This document shows, one piece after another, positions 1-9,106 of a stretch of DNA of 64,000 nucleotides; the stretch's first letter is position 1; each line of letters begins with the position of its first letter. The DNA lies in the NCBI GenBank assembly GCA_900318835.1, contig ONLW01000001.1:62001-126000 (forward strand). Reading direction: 5' to 3'. Below the pieces are notes generated by a model. The model had not been told where the DNA came from, searched no databases, and was given only the letters and a program-made list of their open reading frames with translations. Both the position numbers and the translations under genes were made by a program. Origin of the DNA: an uncultured Bacteroidales bacterium. Its GTDB lineage: Bacteria; Bacteroidota; Bacteroidia; Bacteroidales; P3.

Positions 1-152
1 CGCTGTCCTTCGGCAAACAGGGTGTCGAAAGCCAGACTCGACTTGCCGCTTCCGCTCAAACCGGTGATGACCACCAGCTTGCCCTGAGGAATCTCCACAT
101 CGATATTCTTCAGGTTGTTGGCCCTTGCACCTTTGATTACGATATTGCCCAT
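1..152 (-). CDS. uvrA: UvrA, excinuclease ABC subunit A (5' end only)
   Basis: This is the first 50 or so codons of the DNA-damage recognition ATPase of nucleotide excision repair; the rest lies beyond base 1. The translation begins [20 protein letters not shown] and contains the Walker A stretch [20 protein letters not shown], which is highly characteristic of UvrA. The ATG is at 152-150, two bases after the stop of the preceding secreted-protein gene at 155-157, so it is probably read from the porX transcript. No separate promoter is visible in that tight junction. Confidence 0.93.
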   Translation of the reverse strand, partial: MGNIVIKGARANNLKNIDVEIPQGKLVVITGLSGSGKSSLAFDTLFAEGQ

Positions 153-154
153 CC

Positions 155-1621
155 TCAGAACTTCAACACTCCTAACCGGCTCTTGCTGCCTTTCATGGTC
201 ATCAGCAGCACACTTCCCTCCTCCGTCTTGGCAGCCGACACCAGCATATGCTTGGTCTTCTGCTCCAGAATGCTCTTTGTCACGTCGCCATTCTCGGCCA
301 CACGATAGAGCACCAGATTCCCTTTGTCACCCATCTCGTATTCCTTGGCCTCGCCGGAAATGTTGTATTCTGCAGGATATTTGGGGCTCTCAGACTTCAG
401 TAGACAAACATTGTCGTCGCTGCCAAAAAGAGCGATGTACAACAAATCGTCATCCCCTTTGGCGATGTCGTTGCGACGTATGTTGCGCACCCATTTCAGA
501 CCACCGTTCTCATCGATGGCCACCAGTTGGAGGCCCTGTGTGTAATAGGTAGTCGAGACAGTGCCGTTGGCATTCTTGTAGCGCAGCATGTGGCGATGGC
601 CCACTGCCAGCACGGCGCCATAGGGCATCGGGGCGCTGGCCAGCGGCACCACCATCGGCACCGCCTTGTCGCGTTGCACCTTCTTGGTTTTCTTGTTCAG
701 CAGGATGTTCACATCCTCGTTCTGGAACGGGTAGAGCGTGAAATTGGTGACAGTGGCCGAGTCGAGGTCGAAAGCCATCATTGCCGTGCCCCTCACCAGC
801 TTATCTTCCGGGTCGGTACCGTTGGGCGAAAAGATACCAGCACAGATCATCTTGCGTCCCAGTACATTCACAATGCGCATCTCCTGCAGACGGTCGCAAG
901 TCACTGTTGCCGAGTAGTTCTCACCCATATTGGCGTCAATTACACTCACCAGAAAACGCTCGGCCGTAGCCTCACGTTTGCTGCCGAGGGTCAGCATCTC
1001 GCCATAATCCGACACCGCTAGGCAGGAAGTCGTCCCCACGGGGAACTCCTTGCTCCACAACTCATTCATCCCACGGTCGTACATCGTCGCCGTGGATACA
1101 TACTCTTTCTTCTTGGCAAACTGCTGCAAGGTCAGCAGGCCCATATACTGCTCATTGTTGCTTACGGCACCCCAGACAAAGCAATGGTCCCCCTTGTCAA
1201 GCTTGAAATTGGCAAGGGTGTCTATTCTGTCATCCATCAGCATCAAGCTGTCCATATCGACAGAAAACCGCAGCACCAAAGTATTCCTAGCATTGCTGCT
1301 GTCGACCATGATCACACTCGCCACCGAGCCGTTCCAAATCATGGAGACAAGTTCGTATTCTTCCTTTATAGGAAGGCGCAACCATTTGGATACATGCATA
1401 TTGCTATCTACCGAATAGGCGCTCCAGGCGTCGTCATTGTCATCCTCTCTGGTCAGCCAACAGGTCTGATTGCCAGCGCTACCCATGTAGATTGCCCTCA
1501 GCACATCCTCGTCTTCCACCTCCTTGCTCTCATTACCCATGGTGAGGGTCAGCTCGCCGCTCTGCGCCAGCGCACAACTCCACATCGCCGCTGCGGCCAC
1601 AATTGTAATAAATTTCTTCAT
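155..1621 (-). CDS. Secreted protein of unknown function
   Basis: This is a 488-residue protein with an N-terminal signal peptide ([20 protein letters not shown], probable cleavage after AQ). I do not recognise a family. The body is rich in short beta-strand-like segments and has WxxE/WSKE-type turns at irregular intervals, which could suit a beta-propeller, but no repeat is clear enough to name. There is no T9SS-type C-terminal domain: the protein ends in SRLGVLKF. It starts 14 bases after porX and stops 2 bases before uvrA, so the three genes look co-transcribed. The adjacency to porX makes a cell-envelope role plausible, but that is inference only. Confidence 0.8.
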   Translation of the reverse strand: MKKFITIVAAAAMWSCALAQSGELTLTMGNESKEVEDEDVLRAIYMGSAGNQTCWLTREDDNDDAWSAYSVDSNMHVSKWLRLPIKEEYELVSMIWNGSVASVIMVDSSNARNTLVLRFSVDMDSLMLMDDRIDTLANFKLDKGDHCFVWGAVSNNEQYMGLLTLQQFAKKKEYVSTATMYDRGMNELWSKEFPVGTTSCLAVSDYGEMLTLGSKREATAERFLVSVIDANMGENYSATVTCDRLQEMRIVNVLGRKMICAGIFSPNGTDPEDKLVRGTAMMAFDLDSATVTNFTLYPFQNEDVNILLNKKTKKVQRDKAVPMVVPLASAPMPYGAVLAVGHRHMLRYKNANGTVSTTYYTQGLQLVAIDENGGLKWVRNIRRNDIAKGDDDLLYIALFGSDDNVCLLKSESPKYPAEYNISGEAKEYEMGDKGNLVLYRVAENGDVTKSILEQKTKHMLVSAAKTEEGSVLLMTMKGSKSRLGVLKF

Positions 1622-1635
1622 AGTCTTATCGTTAT

Positions 1636-3183
1636 TTATTTGTTTCTCAGTATTATGAACGGCACCATCACCTCCTCCATCGACACGCCGCCGTGCTGGA
1701 AGGTGTTGGTGTAGTAGCGCACATACTCGTTGTAGTTGTTGGGGTAGGCGAAGAAGTCGCCAGCATGACAGAAGATGTAGGGGCTCGTCACATGACGCTT
1801 GGGCAGGAAAATCTTCTTGGGCTCCTTCACCTCGAAGACCTCCTTAGGGTTGTAATACAGCAGTCGCCCCTGCTTGTAGCGCAGGTTGACGCTGATGTCG
1901 CGGTCACCCTTCACCTTCACCGGATGGTCGATCTTCACGCTGCCGTGGTCGGTAGTGATGATGACATTCACCTCCTTCTCGCTCAAAGCCTTGATGATTT
2001 CCAGCAAGGGCGAATGCTCCAGCCACGAGAGGGTCACACTGCGGTAGGCCTTCTCATCCTCGGCCAGCTCGCGCACAATGTCACTGTCAGTGCGAGCATG
2101 GCTCAGCATGTCGATGAAGTTGTAGACAATGACATTCAGATCGTTGTGCATCAACTCGGACAGACGGTCGACCAGTTTCTTACCGTACTGCGCATTGAGC
2201 ACCTTGTTGTATGAAGTCTTCAGGTTGAGACCGTTACGGCGCAGATTCTCGCAGAGCAGCTCATGTTCGTACTGGTTCTTCCATCCCTGTTCGTCCTCAT
2301 TCACCCAGTACTGAGGGTACATCCGTTCAATCTCGCTGGGCATCAAGCCTGCAAACATCGCGTTACGTGCGAACTGCGTGGTGGTGGGGAGAATGGTGTA
2401 GTAGATGTCATCGCGCTCGGTGCGCAGGTACTGCTCCACCAGCGGTTGGACATACTTCCACTGGTCGTAGCGGAAATTATCAATGACTATCAGGAAAGTA
2501 GGACGCTTCTCCTTAAGCAATGGGAACATTCTCTCTTTCAGCACCGAAGGTGACATCAGGGGTTTCTCGGTGGAGCCTCCCAGCCAGTCCAAATAGTTGT
2601 CCTCGTAGAAGCGGCAGAACTGCCGGTTGGCCTCCTCCTTCTGCGACATGAAAATCTCGTGGATGTTGTCATCTTCACTCGGAGCAAGCTCCAAATCCCA
2701 GTAGACGAGTTTTTTATAAATTTCCTTCCACTCTTCGGCATCCATGCGGCCGCCAATCTGCATGCCTATCTCGCGGAACTGCTGCTGGTAGTTCATCGTC
2801 GAGTGTTCGCTCTGCAGGCGCTTGCGCTCAGTGTGCTTCTTCACCGTCAGCCATATCTGATTGGGATTCACCGGCTTGATGAGATAGTCGCTAATCTTGC
2901 CGCCCAGGGCGTCCTCCATGATATGCTCCTCCTCGCTCTTGGTGATCATGACCACCGGCAACTGCGGCCAGCGTTCCTTGATGCGGCGCAGCGTGTCGAT
3001 GCCGCTGAGACCGGGCATCTGCTCGTCGAGGAACACCATGTCGGGCACTTGCTCTTCCAGTATATCCAACGCGTCGCTGCCGCTCTGTACCGGCACCACG
3101 TCGCATCCTTTCTCCTTGAGAAACAGTATATGGGGCTTCAGCAATTCTATCTCGTCGTCTGCCCAGAGTATCGTCGTCTGCAT
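1636..3183 (-). CDS. porX: PorX, response regulator with PglZ effector domain
   Basis: The protein has 515 residues. A receiver domain occupies roughly residues 1-120, with an acidic pocket (ADDE at 8-11), the phospho-acceptor Asp53 in VFLDEQMPG, and a conserved K in ITKSEEEH. A helical linker follows, then an alkaline-phosphatase-superfamily PglZ domain (about 210-515) with FLIVIDNFRYDQW and ITTDHGSVKID metal-site motifs. PorX is the known response regulator of type IX secretion in Bacteroidota; it pairs with PorY and sigma SigP, and its PglZ domain has been reported to act on oligonucleotides. No porY or sigP is in the window. It heads an apparent operon with a secreted protein and uvrA. 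I could not see a TAnnTTTG promoter box upstream. Confidence 0.93.
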   Translation of the reverse strand: MQTTILWADDEIELLKPHILFLKEKGCDVVPVQSGSDALDILEEQVPDMVFLDEQMPGLSGIDTLRRIKERWPQLPVVMITKSEEEHIMEDALGGKISDYLIKPVNPNQIWLTVKKHTERKRLQSEHSTMNYQQQFREIGMQIGGRMDAEEWKEIYKKLVYWDLELAPSEDDNIHEIFMSQKEEANRQFCRFYEDNYLDWLGGSTEKPLMSPSVLKERMFPLLKEKRPTFLIVIDNFRYDQWKYVQPLVEQYLRTERDDIYYTILPTTTQFARNAMFAGLMPSEIERMYPQYWVNEDEQGWKNQYEHELLCENLRRNGLNLKTSYNKVLNAQYGKKLVDRLSELMHNDLNVIVYNFIDMLSHARTDSDIVRELAEDEKAYRSVTLSWLEHSPLLEIIKALSEKEVNVIITTDHGSVKIDHPVKVKGDRDISVNLRYKQGRLLYYNPKEVFEVKEPKKIFLPKRHVTSPYIFCHAGDFFAYPNNYNEYVRYYTNTFQHGGVSMEEVMVPFIILRNK

Positions 3184-3264
3184 AGTGTTTTTTTATTTTT
3201 TATACCTTATAGTAACGCACGCATCATAAAAAAATTGTATCCTCCCGCAACAAAATAAATCCCC

Positions 3265-3349
3265 AAAACCTACCACAACCCTACCAACACCCTATCAACT
3301 CCTACCGCGGTAGGAGTTGGTTAGGAGTTGGTAGGGAGTTGATAACTGG
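3265..3349. repeat. Intergenic 11-nt-unit palindromic element, copy R1
   Basis: The centre CCTACCGCGGTAGG is at 3301-3314. Outwards to the right come units of the form TAGGAGTTGG-T, TAGGAGTTGG and TAGGGAGTTGA. Outwards to the left, on the other strand, come TAGGAGTTGA, TAGGGTGTTGG, TAGGGTTGTGG and TAGGTTTTGGG. Inner stem pairing is good and breaks into mismatches further out. The element lies between the porX start and a terminator hairpin at 3375-3401. Confidence 0.85.
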
Positions 3350-3374
3350 TTTATAGGTACTTAGCCCCAACCAA

Positions 3375-3401
3375 AAAGCACCCCTTTCCGAGGAGTGCTT
3401 T
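3375..3401 (-). terminator. Rho-independent-type terminator of the decayed T9SS gene
   Basis: AAAGCAC...GTGCTTT forms a stem with an inner CCT/AGG extension. On the minus strand it is followed by a run of five T. It lies 24 bases beyond the stop of the C-terminal-domain fragment. Confidence 0.75.
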
Positions 3402-3424
3402 GGAAATGTCCTTATGGGGTATAT

Positions 3425-4062
3425 CTATCTGATTACCATAATTCTCCTTGCCTGATAGTCGCCAATCCTCACTAGATACGTCCCCGACGTCGGCACATCG
3501 AAAACGACACGTCCGACCCCCTCTGTAGAGACGCAGCCTACCGCGTCTCCCATCGCGACACACCGCCCCGTCACATCAAACCCCCTCACCATGCCCAACG
3601 GTCTGCCATCGCCGCTTTCCACAACAATGCGTCCATCACGCTGGAGAACCCTAGCATGCAACATCTCCACGCTCTCAATACCCCCGTCATGGATATAGAC
3701 GGTATCATGAATTGTAACCGTATCATGCAGTCACACAGTGTCATACTGCGTCAGCCACAGCGTATCAACCACCGTTATTGTATCCGTGATGGTCATTGTG
3801 TCCACTATAGCCGTCGTGTCATGCACCGGGTATGGAACATCTACATAGACAGTGTCATGGACAAAGGTTGTATCATGAATTGAAACTATCGGAATTTAAT
3901 TCAAAGTATGCCAAAAACGAAGTGTCTTTTTTCTGCAACCACCAAACGTGGGTTATCTGTGATACTATCTTGCCTGTAAACGAACCTGTAATTACAATTT
4001 GCGATTGCCGATAATGATACCGTATCACCTATAGGATATAATCTGTCACCAGCCACTATGCC
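3425..4062 (-). pseudogene. Decayed 3' part of a T9SS-secreted InlB-repeat protein
   Basis: Read on the minus strand from 4062, the translation gives an InlB/Listeria-Bacteroides-type repeat (GIVAGDRLYPIGDTVSLSAI..., then TDNPRLVV), then a linker of VHDTV/IHDTV repeats, then a type-A T9SS C-terminal domain (3670-3425) ending GTYLVRIGDYQARRIMVIR. It is broken: continuity needs a frame change near 3920 (the other frame reads KDTSFLAYFELNSDSF) and another before 3895, and there is an in-frame TGA at 3731-3733 inside the HDTV linker. The 5' part, including any signal peptide, is absent and has been replaced by ORF6N sequence. The C-terminal domain closely resembles the one at 33936. A GAGACGC/GCGTCTC palindrome (3528-3549) is embedded in the coding sequence. 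Confidence 0.8.
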
Positions 4063-4344
4063 CATCAATTCATTGACACTCCGTGCTGCAAAATTTGTGG
4101 TCGAAATTTTCGACCGCAAATCTCGTAATCCACTCTTCGTCAAGTCAAACATATAGTCCGACGGAAACCTATCGACATTGTTTTTCATTGCCACATTCAC
4201 TCTGCGCGTTTCCACTCCATACAACTCAGCGACATCAGCATCGGCGATAACCTGCTGCTTGCGGATAACAGCAATCTTATCGGTAATATCGGTTTCAAGT
4301 ACTGTAAGTGCCATTTGCGGTCGCGCAGAGAGCATCTTTTTCAC
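3901..4344 (-). CDS. Chimeric ORF6N-domain protein with InlB-repeat tail
   Basis: This is a 147-codon frame. Residues 1-94 are an ORF6N-type DNA-binding domain as found in phage and mobile-element proteins (IRKQQVIADADVAELYG, VETRRVNVAMKNN, FPSDYMFDLT). From residue 95 the sequence switches abruptly to an InlB-type repeat (GIVAGDRLYPIGDTVSLSAI) that belongs to the decayed secreted-protein gene downstream, and it stops at 3901. The usual C-terminal half of ORF6N proteins is missing, so the protein may be non-functional or may be only a DNA-binding stub. A palindromic repeat lies just upstream (4380-4411), with a near copy inside the gene (4093-4124). Confidence 0.7.
   Translation of the reverse strand: MKKMLSARPQMALTVLETDITDKIAVIRKQQVIADADVAELYGVETRRVNVAMKNNVDRFPSDYMFDLTKSGLRDLRSKISTTNFAARSVNELMGIVAGDRLYPIGDTVSLSAIANCNYRFVYRQDSITDNPRLVVAEKRHFVFGIL
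4093..4124. repeat. Imperfect palindromic 32-mer, copy inside the ORF6N frame
   Basis: ATTTGTGGTCGAAATTTTCG continues to CAAATCTC. It matches 4380-4411 at 28 of 32 positions without gaps. Each copy is itself an imperfect palindrome of the form TTTGYGGTC-n-GACCRCAAA. Confidence 0.75.
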
Positions 4345-4379
4345 CTTTCATAAATTATTACCATTTACTTATTTATAAC

Positions 4380-4411
4380 ATTTGCGGTCGAAAATTTTGA
4401 CCACAAATCTC
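4380..4411. repeat. Imperfect palindromic 32-mer, copy upstream of ORF6N
   Basis: ATTTGCGGTCGAAAATTTTG continues to CAAATCTC, 36 bases upstream of the ORF6N ATG. Translated in the same register as the internal copy it would read like DLWSKFSTAN against DLRSKISTTN. It may therefore be a leftover duplicate of ORF6N coding sequence or an operator-like site. Confidence 0.7.
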
Positions 4412-4496
4412 ACAAACAGCCTTCTTTGAACTATTGATTTGACGATGCGAAGATACATATATTTTTAATTGTAGCCAAATTTCGGGATTTTTTTCG

Positions 4497-4504
4497 TATT
4501 TTTG
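4497..4504 (+). promoter_or_regulatory. Bacteroidota -7 box for mfd
   Basis: TATTTTTG fits TAnnTTTG. A start of transcription a few bases further on would exclude the TTG at 4502 as initiation codon and favours the ATG at 4535. No well-spaced -33 TTTG was seen. Confidence 0.6.
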
Positions 4505-4534
4505 CATTTTGTTTTTGACTATGATTTTGGGGGA

Positions 4535-7500
4535 ATGATTCTGACTGAACTATACCAAGAAAGTGCGCTTACCAGGCTGATTGACGAGAAGTTGAAGGCA
4601 TCCAAAGTGCGGCTGCATGTAGACGGGATGACGGGTTCGCTGCCAGCAGTGGTCATTGCCGCACTGGCACAACGGCGTCCGACGGTGAGCCAGCTGGTGA
4701 TTGCGCCGTCAAAAGAAGAGGCCTACTATCTGCAAAACGACCTCGAAGCATTGCTGCAAGGTGAACGGTTAAAGGTGAATGATGAAAATGCTGACGCTAC
4801 AAACGACAGCGATAACCACCTTTCCCCTTCCGTGATGCTGTTTCCGACCTCCTACCGCAAGGCCTACCACTACGACCCGGAGCAGACTGAGAATGCTAAC
4901 ATACTGATGCGCACGGAGGTGGTTAAAGCCTTGGGTGGCTCGGAACCCGTCATCGTGGTTTCCTTCCCCGAAGCGCTGAGCGAGAAGGTGGTAGCCCAAC
5001 GCACCTTCGCCGCCAAAACCCTCCGCCTCTCGCGCGGTGGAAAGATGGACATGTGGGACCTGGTAGAGCGCCTGCAGGAGCTTGGATTTGAGCGTGAAGA
5101 CTTCGTCGTAGAGCCTGGCCAATACGCCGTGCGCGGCGGCATCGTGGATGTCTATAGCTTCGGCTCCGACTTGCCGTTCCGCATCGAATTCTTCGACGAC
5201 GAGGTGGACTCTCTGCGCACCTACGACACCGTGTCACAGCTAAGCGTGAAGCAATTGGACAGAATCGACATCATCCCTAGGATGTCGGATATGTCAGACC
5301 GGTCCGACACGTCGGAAGAGAAGGTTTCCCTGATGGCCTATTTCGGGAGCGAGGATATCGTCTGGACACAAAGTCTAATGATGGCGGCCGAGCAGATGGA
5401 GAAGATTTTGGCTGACACACATAAAGAATACGAAGCACGCCTGGCCGACAAGGAACACCCCATCGTCGGAACCCTTCCCAAGCCCGAAGAGATGAGCTGT
5501 CCGGCCAACGAATTCCTGCACCGACTGTTGGAGTGCAAGATTGTGGAATACGGCAACAGCCACTATTTCAGTCAGGCAGAGAGTGTCAAGACCCAGAGCG
5601 AGCCTCAGCCGACCTTCAATAAACAGTTCGACCTGCTCACCGCCAATCTCTCCGACTATGCCGAGCGTGGCTACCGCATCCTCATCACCGTCAGCAATGA
5701 CAGCCAGGAGAAACGGCTGAAAAAAATTCTTCCCGAATCTTTCAACTTTCAACTTTCAACTTTCAATTTATCCCATGGTTTCATTGACCATGACACCAAA
5801 GTCCTCTGCTACACCGACCACGAGATCTTCGACCGTTACCACAAATATACTGTCAAGAGCCTCAGCGCCACACACGAAGCACTGACGCTGAAGGAGTTGT
5901 TCGAGCTGAAGCCTGGCGATTACGTCACCCATATCGACTATGGCGTAGGCCGTTTCAGCGGACTGGAGAAGGTGACCGTCGACGGCAAGAGCCAGGAGTT
6001 GATACGCCTGATTTACAAGAACAACGACGTGCTCTATATTTCCATCCACGGGCTGCACAAGATTAGCCGTTATGTAGGTCGCGAGGGTGAGGCACCGCAG
6101 ATGAACCGCCTGGGGTCGAACAGTTGGCAGGTGCTCAAGGCCAAAACCAAGCGGCAGGTGAAGGACATCGCCAAGGACCTCATCGCCCTCTACGCCAAGC
6201 GCAAGGCGTCACAGGGCTTCGCCTTCGGTGCCGACTGCTCGTTACAAGAGCAGATGGAGGCCTCGTTCCAATATGAGGACACTCCCGACCAGCTGAAAGC
6301 CTCGGTGGCCGTGAAGCACGACATGGAGGAGCGCGCACCGATGGACCGTCTGGTGTGCGGCGACGTGGGATTCGGCAAGACCGAGGTAGCCATCCGTGCC
6401 GCCTTCAAAGCCTGCTGCGACGACAAGCAGGTGGCTGTACTGGTACCCTCAACGGTGCTGGCCTTCCAGCACTACAACACCTTCCGCGAACGACTGAAAG
6501 GACTGCCCGTGAGGGTCGACTACCTCAACCGTTTCCGCACCACCAAGGAGAAGAACCAAATATACAAAGATGTTGAGGAGGGCAAGATAGACATCCTCAT
6601 CGGCACCCATGCCATCACAAACAAGAACCTCAAGTTCAAAGATTTGGGGCTGCTCATCATCGACGAGGAACAGAAGTTCGGCGTGAGCGTCAAGGAGAAG
6701 CTGAAACAGATGAAGGTGGGTGTCGACTGCCTGACCCTCACCGCCACGCCTATCCCGCGCACGCTGCAGTTCTCGCTGATGGGTGCCCGTGACCTCAGCG
6801 TCATCCAAACCCCGCCCCCCAACCGTCAGCCCATCGAGACGGAGCTCAGCGACTTCAGCGAAGAACTCATCCGAGACGCCATCAGCTTCGAGATGAGCCG
6901 TGGCGGTCAGACCTTCTTCATCTCCAACCGTGTGGAGAACCTGCCGGAGATGGCTGGCCTGGTGCAACGCCTGGTGCCTGATGCCCGTGTAGCCATGGCT
7001 CACGGCCGCATGGACGGCAAAGAGGCCGAAGAAACCCTAATGAGTTTTCTCGAAGGTGACATTGACGTACTGGTAGCCACCTCTATCGTGGAGAACGGAT
7101 TGGACATTCCCAACGCCAACACCATGATTATCAACAATGCCCACCAGTTCGGCCTCAGCGACCTGCACCAGATGCGCGGCCGCGTGGGACGTTCCAACCG
7201 CAAGGCATTCTGCTATATGCTCATCCCCTCCTATCTTACCCTCACGCCCGACGCACAAAAGCGCCTCAAGGCCATCGAAGAGTTCTCCACCATCGGTAGC
7301 GGATTCAACATCGCCATGCGGGACCTCGACATCCGTGGCGCAGGCAATATTCTCGGTGCCGAACAGAGCGGTTTCATTAGCGAGATAGGCTATGACATGT
7401 ACCACAAAATACTCAACGAGGCCATCGAGGAACTGAAGGAAAGCGATTTCGCCGACCTCTTCGCTACCGAGGCTGAGGAGAAGAAAGAATACGTGCGCGA

Positions 7501-7945
7501 GTGCACCATCGAGACCGACCTCGAGGTGCTGCTGCCCGATGACTATGTCACCTCTGTCAGCGAACGACTGCTGCTTTACAAAGAACTAAATGACTTAACA
7601 ACCGAAGAGGAGCTGGCCGCCTACAGAAACCGCCTGGAGGACCGCTTCGGCCCTGTTCCGGTGGCCACCGATGAGCTCATCCGCACCATCACCCTGCGTC
7701 GTATCGCCAAGGAATTTGGCATTGAGAAGATTGTGCTGAAGCAGGACCGCATGGTGCTGCACCTCGTGAGCAACCAACAAAGTCCTTTCTACCAGAGCGA
7801 CAACTTCATGAAGGTCATCACCTACATTCAGGCACACCCCACCGAGACACGCCTGCGCGAGACACCGGAGAAACTGACAGTGAGCATCGCCAACATCAAG
7901 TCCATCACCCAGGCGTTGGCGACACTTAAACTGATGACAGCATAA
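4535..7945 (+). CDS. mfd: Mfd, transcription-repair coupling factor
   Basis: The protein has 1136 residues from the ATG at 4535. An in-frame TTG at 4502 overlaps the -7 box and was rejected. Order of domains: UvrB-like N-terminal modules, an RNA-polymerase interaction (CarD-like) domain around LKPGDYVTHIDYGVGRFSGL, a superfamily 2 translocase with Walker A GDVGFGKT (about 609-616) and DEEQ (about 710-713), and a C-terminal TRCF domain. It displaces stalled RNA polymerase and recruits UvrA. Two short repeats sit in the coding sequence in poorly conserved linkers: a GTCGGATATGTCAGAC-type stretch (5281-5316, read as MSDMSDRSDTSEE) and tandem TTTCAAC (5740-5768, read as SFNFQLSTFNL). It is a single-gene unit and converges on the next gene. 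Confidence 0.97.
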   Translation: MILTELYQESALTRLIDEKLKASKVRLHVDGMTGSLPAVVIAALAQRRPTVSQLVIAPSKEEAYYLQNDLEALLQGERLKVNDENADATNDSDNHLSPSVMLFPTSYRKAYHYDPEQTENANILMRTEVVKALGGSEPVIVVSFPEALSEKVVAQRTFAAKTLRLSRGGKMDMWDLVERLQELGFEREDFVVEPGQYAVRGGIVDVYSFGSDLPFRIEFFDDEVDSLRTYDTVSQLSVKQLDRIDIIPRMSDMSDRSDTSEEKVSLMAYFGSEDIVWTQSLMMAAEQMEKILADTHKEYEARLADKEHPIVGTLPKPEEMSCPANEFLHRLLECKIVEYGNSHYFSQAESVKTQSEPQPTFNKQFDLLTANLSDYAERGYRILITVSNDSQEKRLKKILPESFNFQLSTFNLSHGFIDHDTKVLCYTDHEIFDRYHKYTVKSLSATHEALTLKELFELKPGDYVTHIDYGVGRFSGLEKVTVDGKSQELIRLIYKNNDVLYISIHGLHKISRYVGREGEAPQMNRLGSNSWQVLKAKTKRQVKDIAKDLIALYAKRKASQGFAFGADCSLQEQMEASFQYEDTPDQLKASVAVKHDMEERAPMDRLVCGDVGFGKTEVAIRAAFKACCDDKQVAVLVPSTVLAFQHYNTFRERLKGLPVRVDYLNRFRTTKEKNQIYKDVEEGKIDILIGTHAITNKNLKFKDLGLLIIDEEQKFGVSVKEKLKQMKVGVDCLTLTATPIPRTLQFSLMGARDLSVIQTPPPNRQPIETELSDFSEELIRDAISFEMSRGGQTFFISNRVENLPEMAGLVQRLVPDARVAMAHGRMDGKEAEETLMSFLEGDIDVLVATSIVENGLDIPNANTMIINNAHQFGLSDLHQMRGRVGRSNRKAFCYMLIPSYLTLTPDAQKRLKAIEEFSTIGSGFNIAMRDLDIRGAGNILGAEQSGFISEIGYDMYHKILNEAIEELKESDFADLFATEAEEKKEYVRECTIETDLEVLLPDDYVTSVSERLLLYKELNDLTTEEELAAYRNRLEDRFGPVPVATDELIRTITLRRIAKEFGIEKIVLKQDRMVLHLVSNQQSPFYQSDNFMKVITYIQAHPTETRLRETPEKLTVSIANIKSITQALATLKLMTA

Positions 7946-7950
7946 AAAAA

Positions 7951-7973
7951 GGGTCGGCCATAATGGTCGACCC
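7951..7973. terminator. Bidirectional terminator between mfd and the PepSY-like gene
   Basis: GGGTCGGCC and GGTCGACCC form a 9-bp stem with one wobble pair around a short loop. It is preceded by seven A, which give a T run on the minus strand, and followed by TATTCTTT on the plus strand. Confidence 0.8.
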
Positions 7974-7994
7974 TATTCTTTGTATTGTAACATT

Positions 7995-9047
7995 CTACTG
8001 CACATCCTTCTCGTCGAGCGGCTGGGCCAGAAGGTTGAGGAAGTTACCCTTGCTGTCGAACTCCATACGGATAAATTTAGTCTGGCGGGTTTCCTTGTTC
8101 CTCTGGCTAACGACCACATAGGTGTAGGGTTTGGGTTTCTTGCCGTCAGCACCGCGGTACTTGGAGTTGTACTCGTAGACCACCATCTTCTCCACTTTGT
8201 ACTTCTCGCCGTTGAACTTCTCAGCGAGGTATTTGAGGATACTGTTGTTGTAGCGTTCTTTCGGAAGCACCTTGCCCGTCATGATGGGAGTACCGTCGTT
8301 GATGTCGAAGACGGCATCCTTTTCCACCTTCTGCTTGTCGGTGAAGTAGGCCACAGCATACTGGTCGTTGCGATTAATCCATTCGGGGCCAGCCTTGCAG
8401 CGCTTCGAGCCTATGGTCTTCTCGAAGCTAGCCAGAGCGGCATCGCAGGGCTTGAATTCCTCCACCTGAGGTTCGTCGACCTTGGGGGCGGGACGGCCAC
8501 GAAGGCGGTTGGTCTCGGTCTTGGTGGCTTTAGTAATCTCCTCGTCGGTGGCATCGGGATTGTTGTGGGTGTAGTAGTCGCGCTTCACAGCCGCGGGGTC
8601 AGGAGCGTTGCTCTTCTGAAGCTTTCCACGGGTGTCGTAGATAAGCTCAAAGTCCTTGTCCGAGATACCTTTCTTGGTGATAATCATGCGGTAATAGTTA
8701 TCGCCACTCATCTCCTCGACATAGTCGAGCGACTTCACGCGATAGCCGGGATAGTTGTTGGTGAAGTAACTGGTCATCAACGTAGGGCACTCCTCCATTT
8801 TCACGGGGAAAGAAGAATACTGCCAGTCGCCACCGGCAGTGAAATAGCTGCGGCCTTCCTGGCCGTCGATGAGCACTTCAGCGATATACTGCCCGGGAGC
8901 CTGATACCAGGTCTTCACCTTGTAGGAGTCGTAGGTTTTTTCCAGCGACAGCAGCACCGAACGCGGCACGGCGGTCTCTTTGATTTTGGTCTGCGCACCC
9001 ACCATCAGCGGCAGGAGCATCGCCAAGGCAAAAACTATCTTTTTCAT
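7995..9047 (-). CDS. Secreted PepSY-like domain protein
   Basis: The protein has 350 residues from the ATG at 9047. An upstream in-frame Met at 9077 is possible but would precede the signal peptide MKKIVFALAMLLPLMVGAQ. Two similar segments (PRSVLLSLEKTYDSYKVKTW... and CDAALASFEKTIGSKRCKAG..., followed by the respective yF-type strands) resemble the PepSY-like, putative beta-lactamase-inhibitor-like domain of Bacteroidota periplasmic proteins. The usual job of such domains is unclear. The gene stands alone between purA and mfd, in the same direction as purA, with 59 bases between the purA stop and this start. The family call is from motif impression only. Confidence 0.65.
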   Translation of the reverse strand: MKKIVFALAMLLPLMVGAQTKIKETAVPRSVLLSLEKTYDSYKVKTWYQAPGQYIAEVLIDGQEGRSYFTAGGDWQYSSFPVKMEECPTLMTSYFTNNYPGYRVKSLDYVEEMSGDNYYRMIITKKGISDKDFELIYDTRGKLQKSNAPDPAAVKRDYYTHNNPDATDEEITKATKTETNRLRGRPAPKVDEPQVEEFKPCDAALASFEKTIGSKRCKAGPEWINRNDQYAVAYFTDKQKVEKDAVFDINDGTPIMTGKVLPKERYNNSILKYLAEKFNGEKYKVEKMVVYEYNSKYRGADGKKPKPYTYVVVSQRNKETRQTKFIRMEFDSKGNFLNLLAQPLDEKDVQ

Positions 9048-9106
9048 ATCGATTGAATTTTCTATTTTGTATCTCAAAACCGCAAATTATTGCAGTGTTG
9101 TCTTAA

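Noticed and set aside
3265..3349. 11-nt-unit elements considered as CRISPR arrays
   Set aside because: Units are contiguous without spacers, inverted about a centre, and no cas genes are present.
4502..4534. TTG start for mfd adding 11 codons
   Set aside because: It overlaps the -7 promoter box, and the added residues are not mfd-like.
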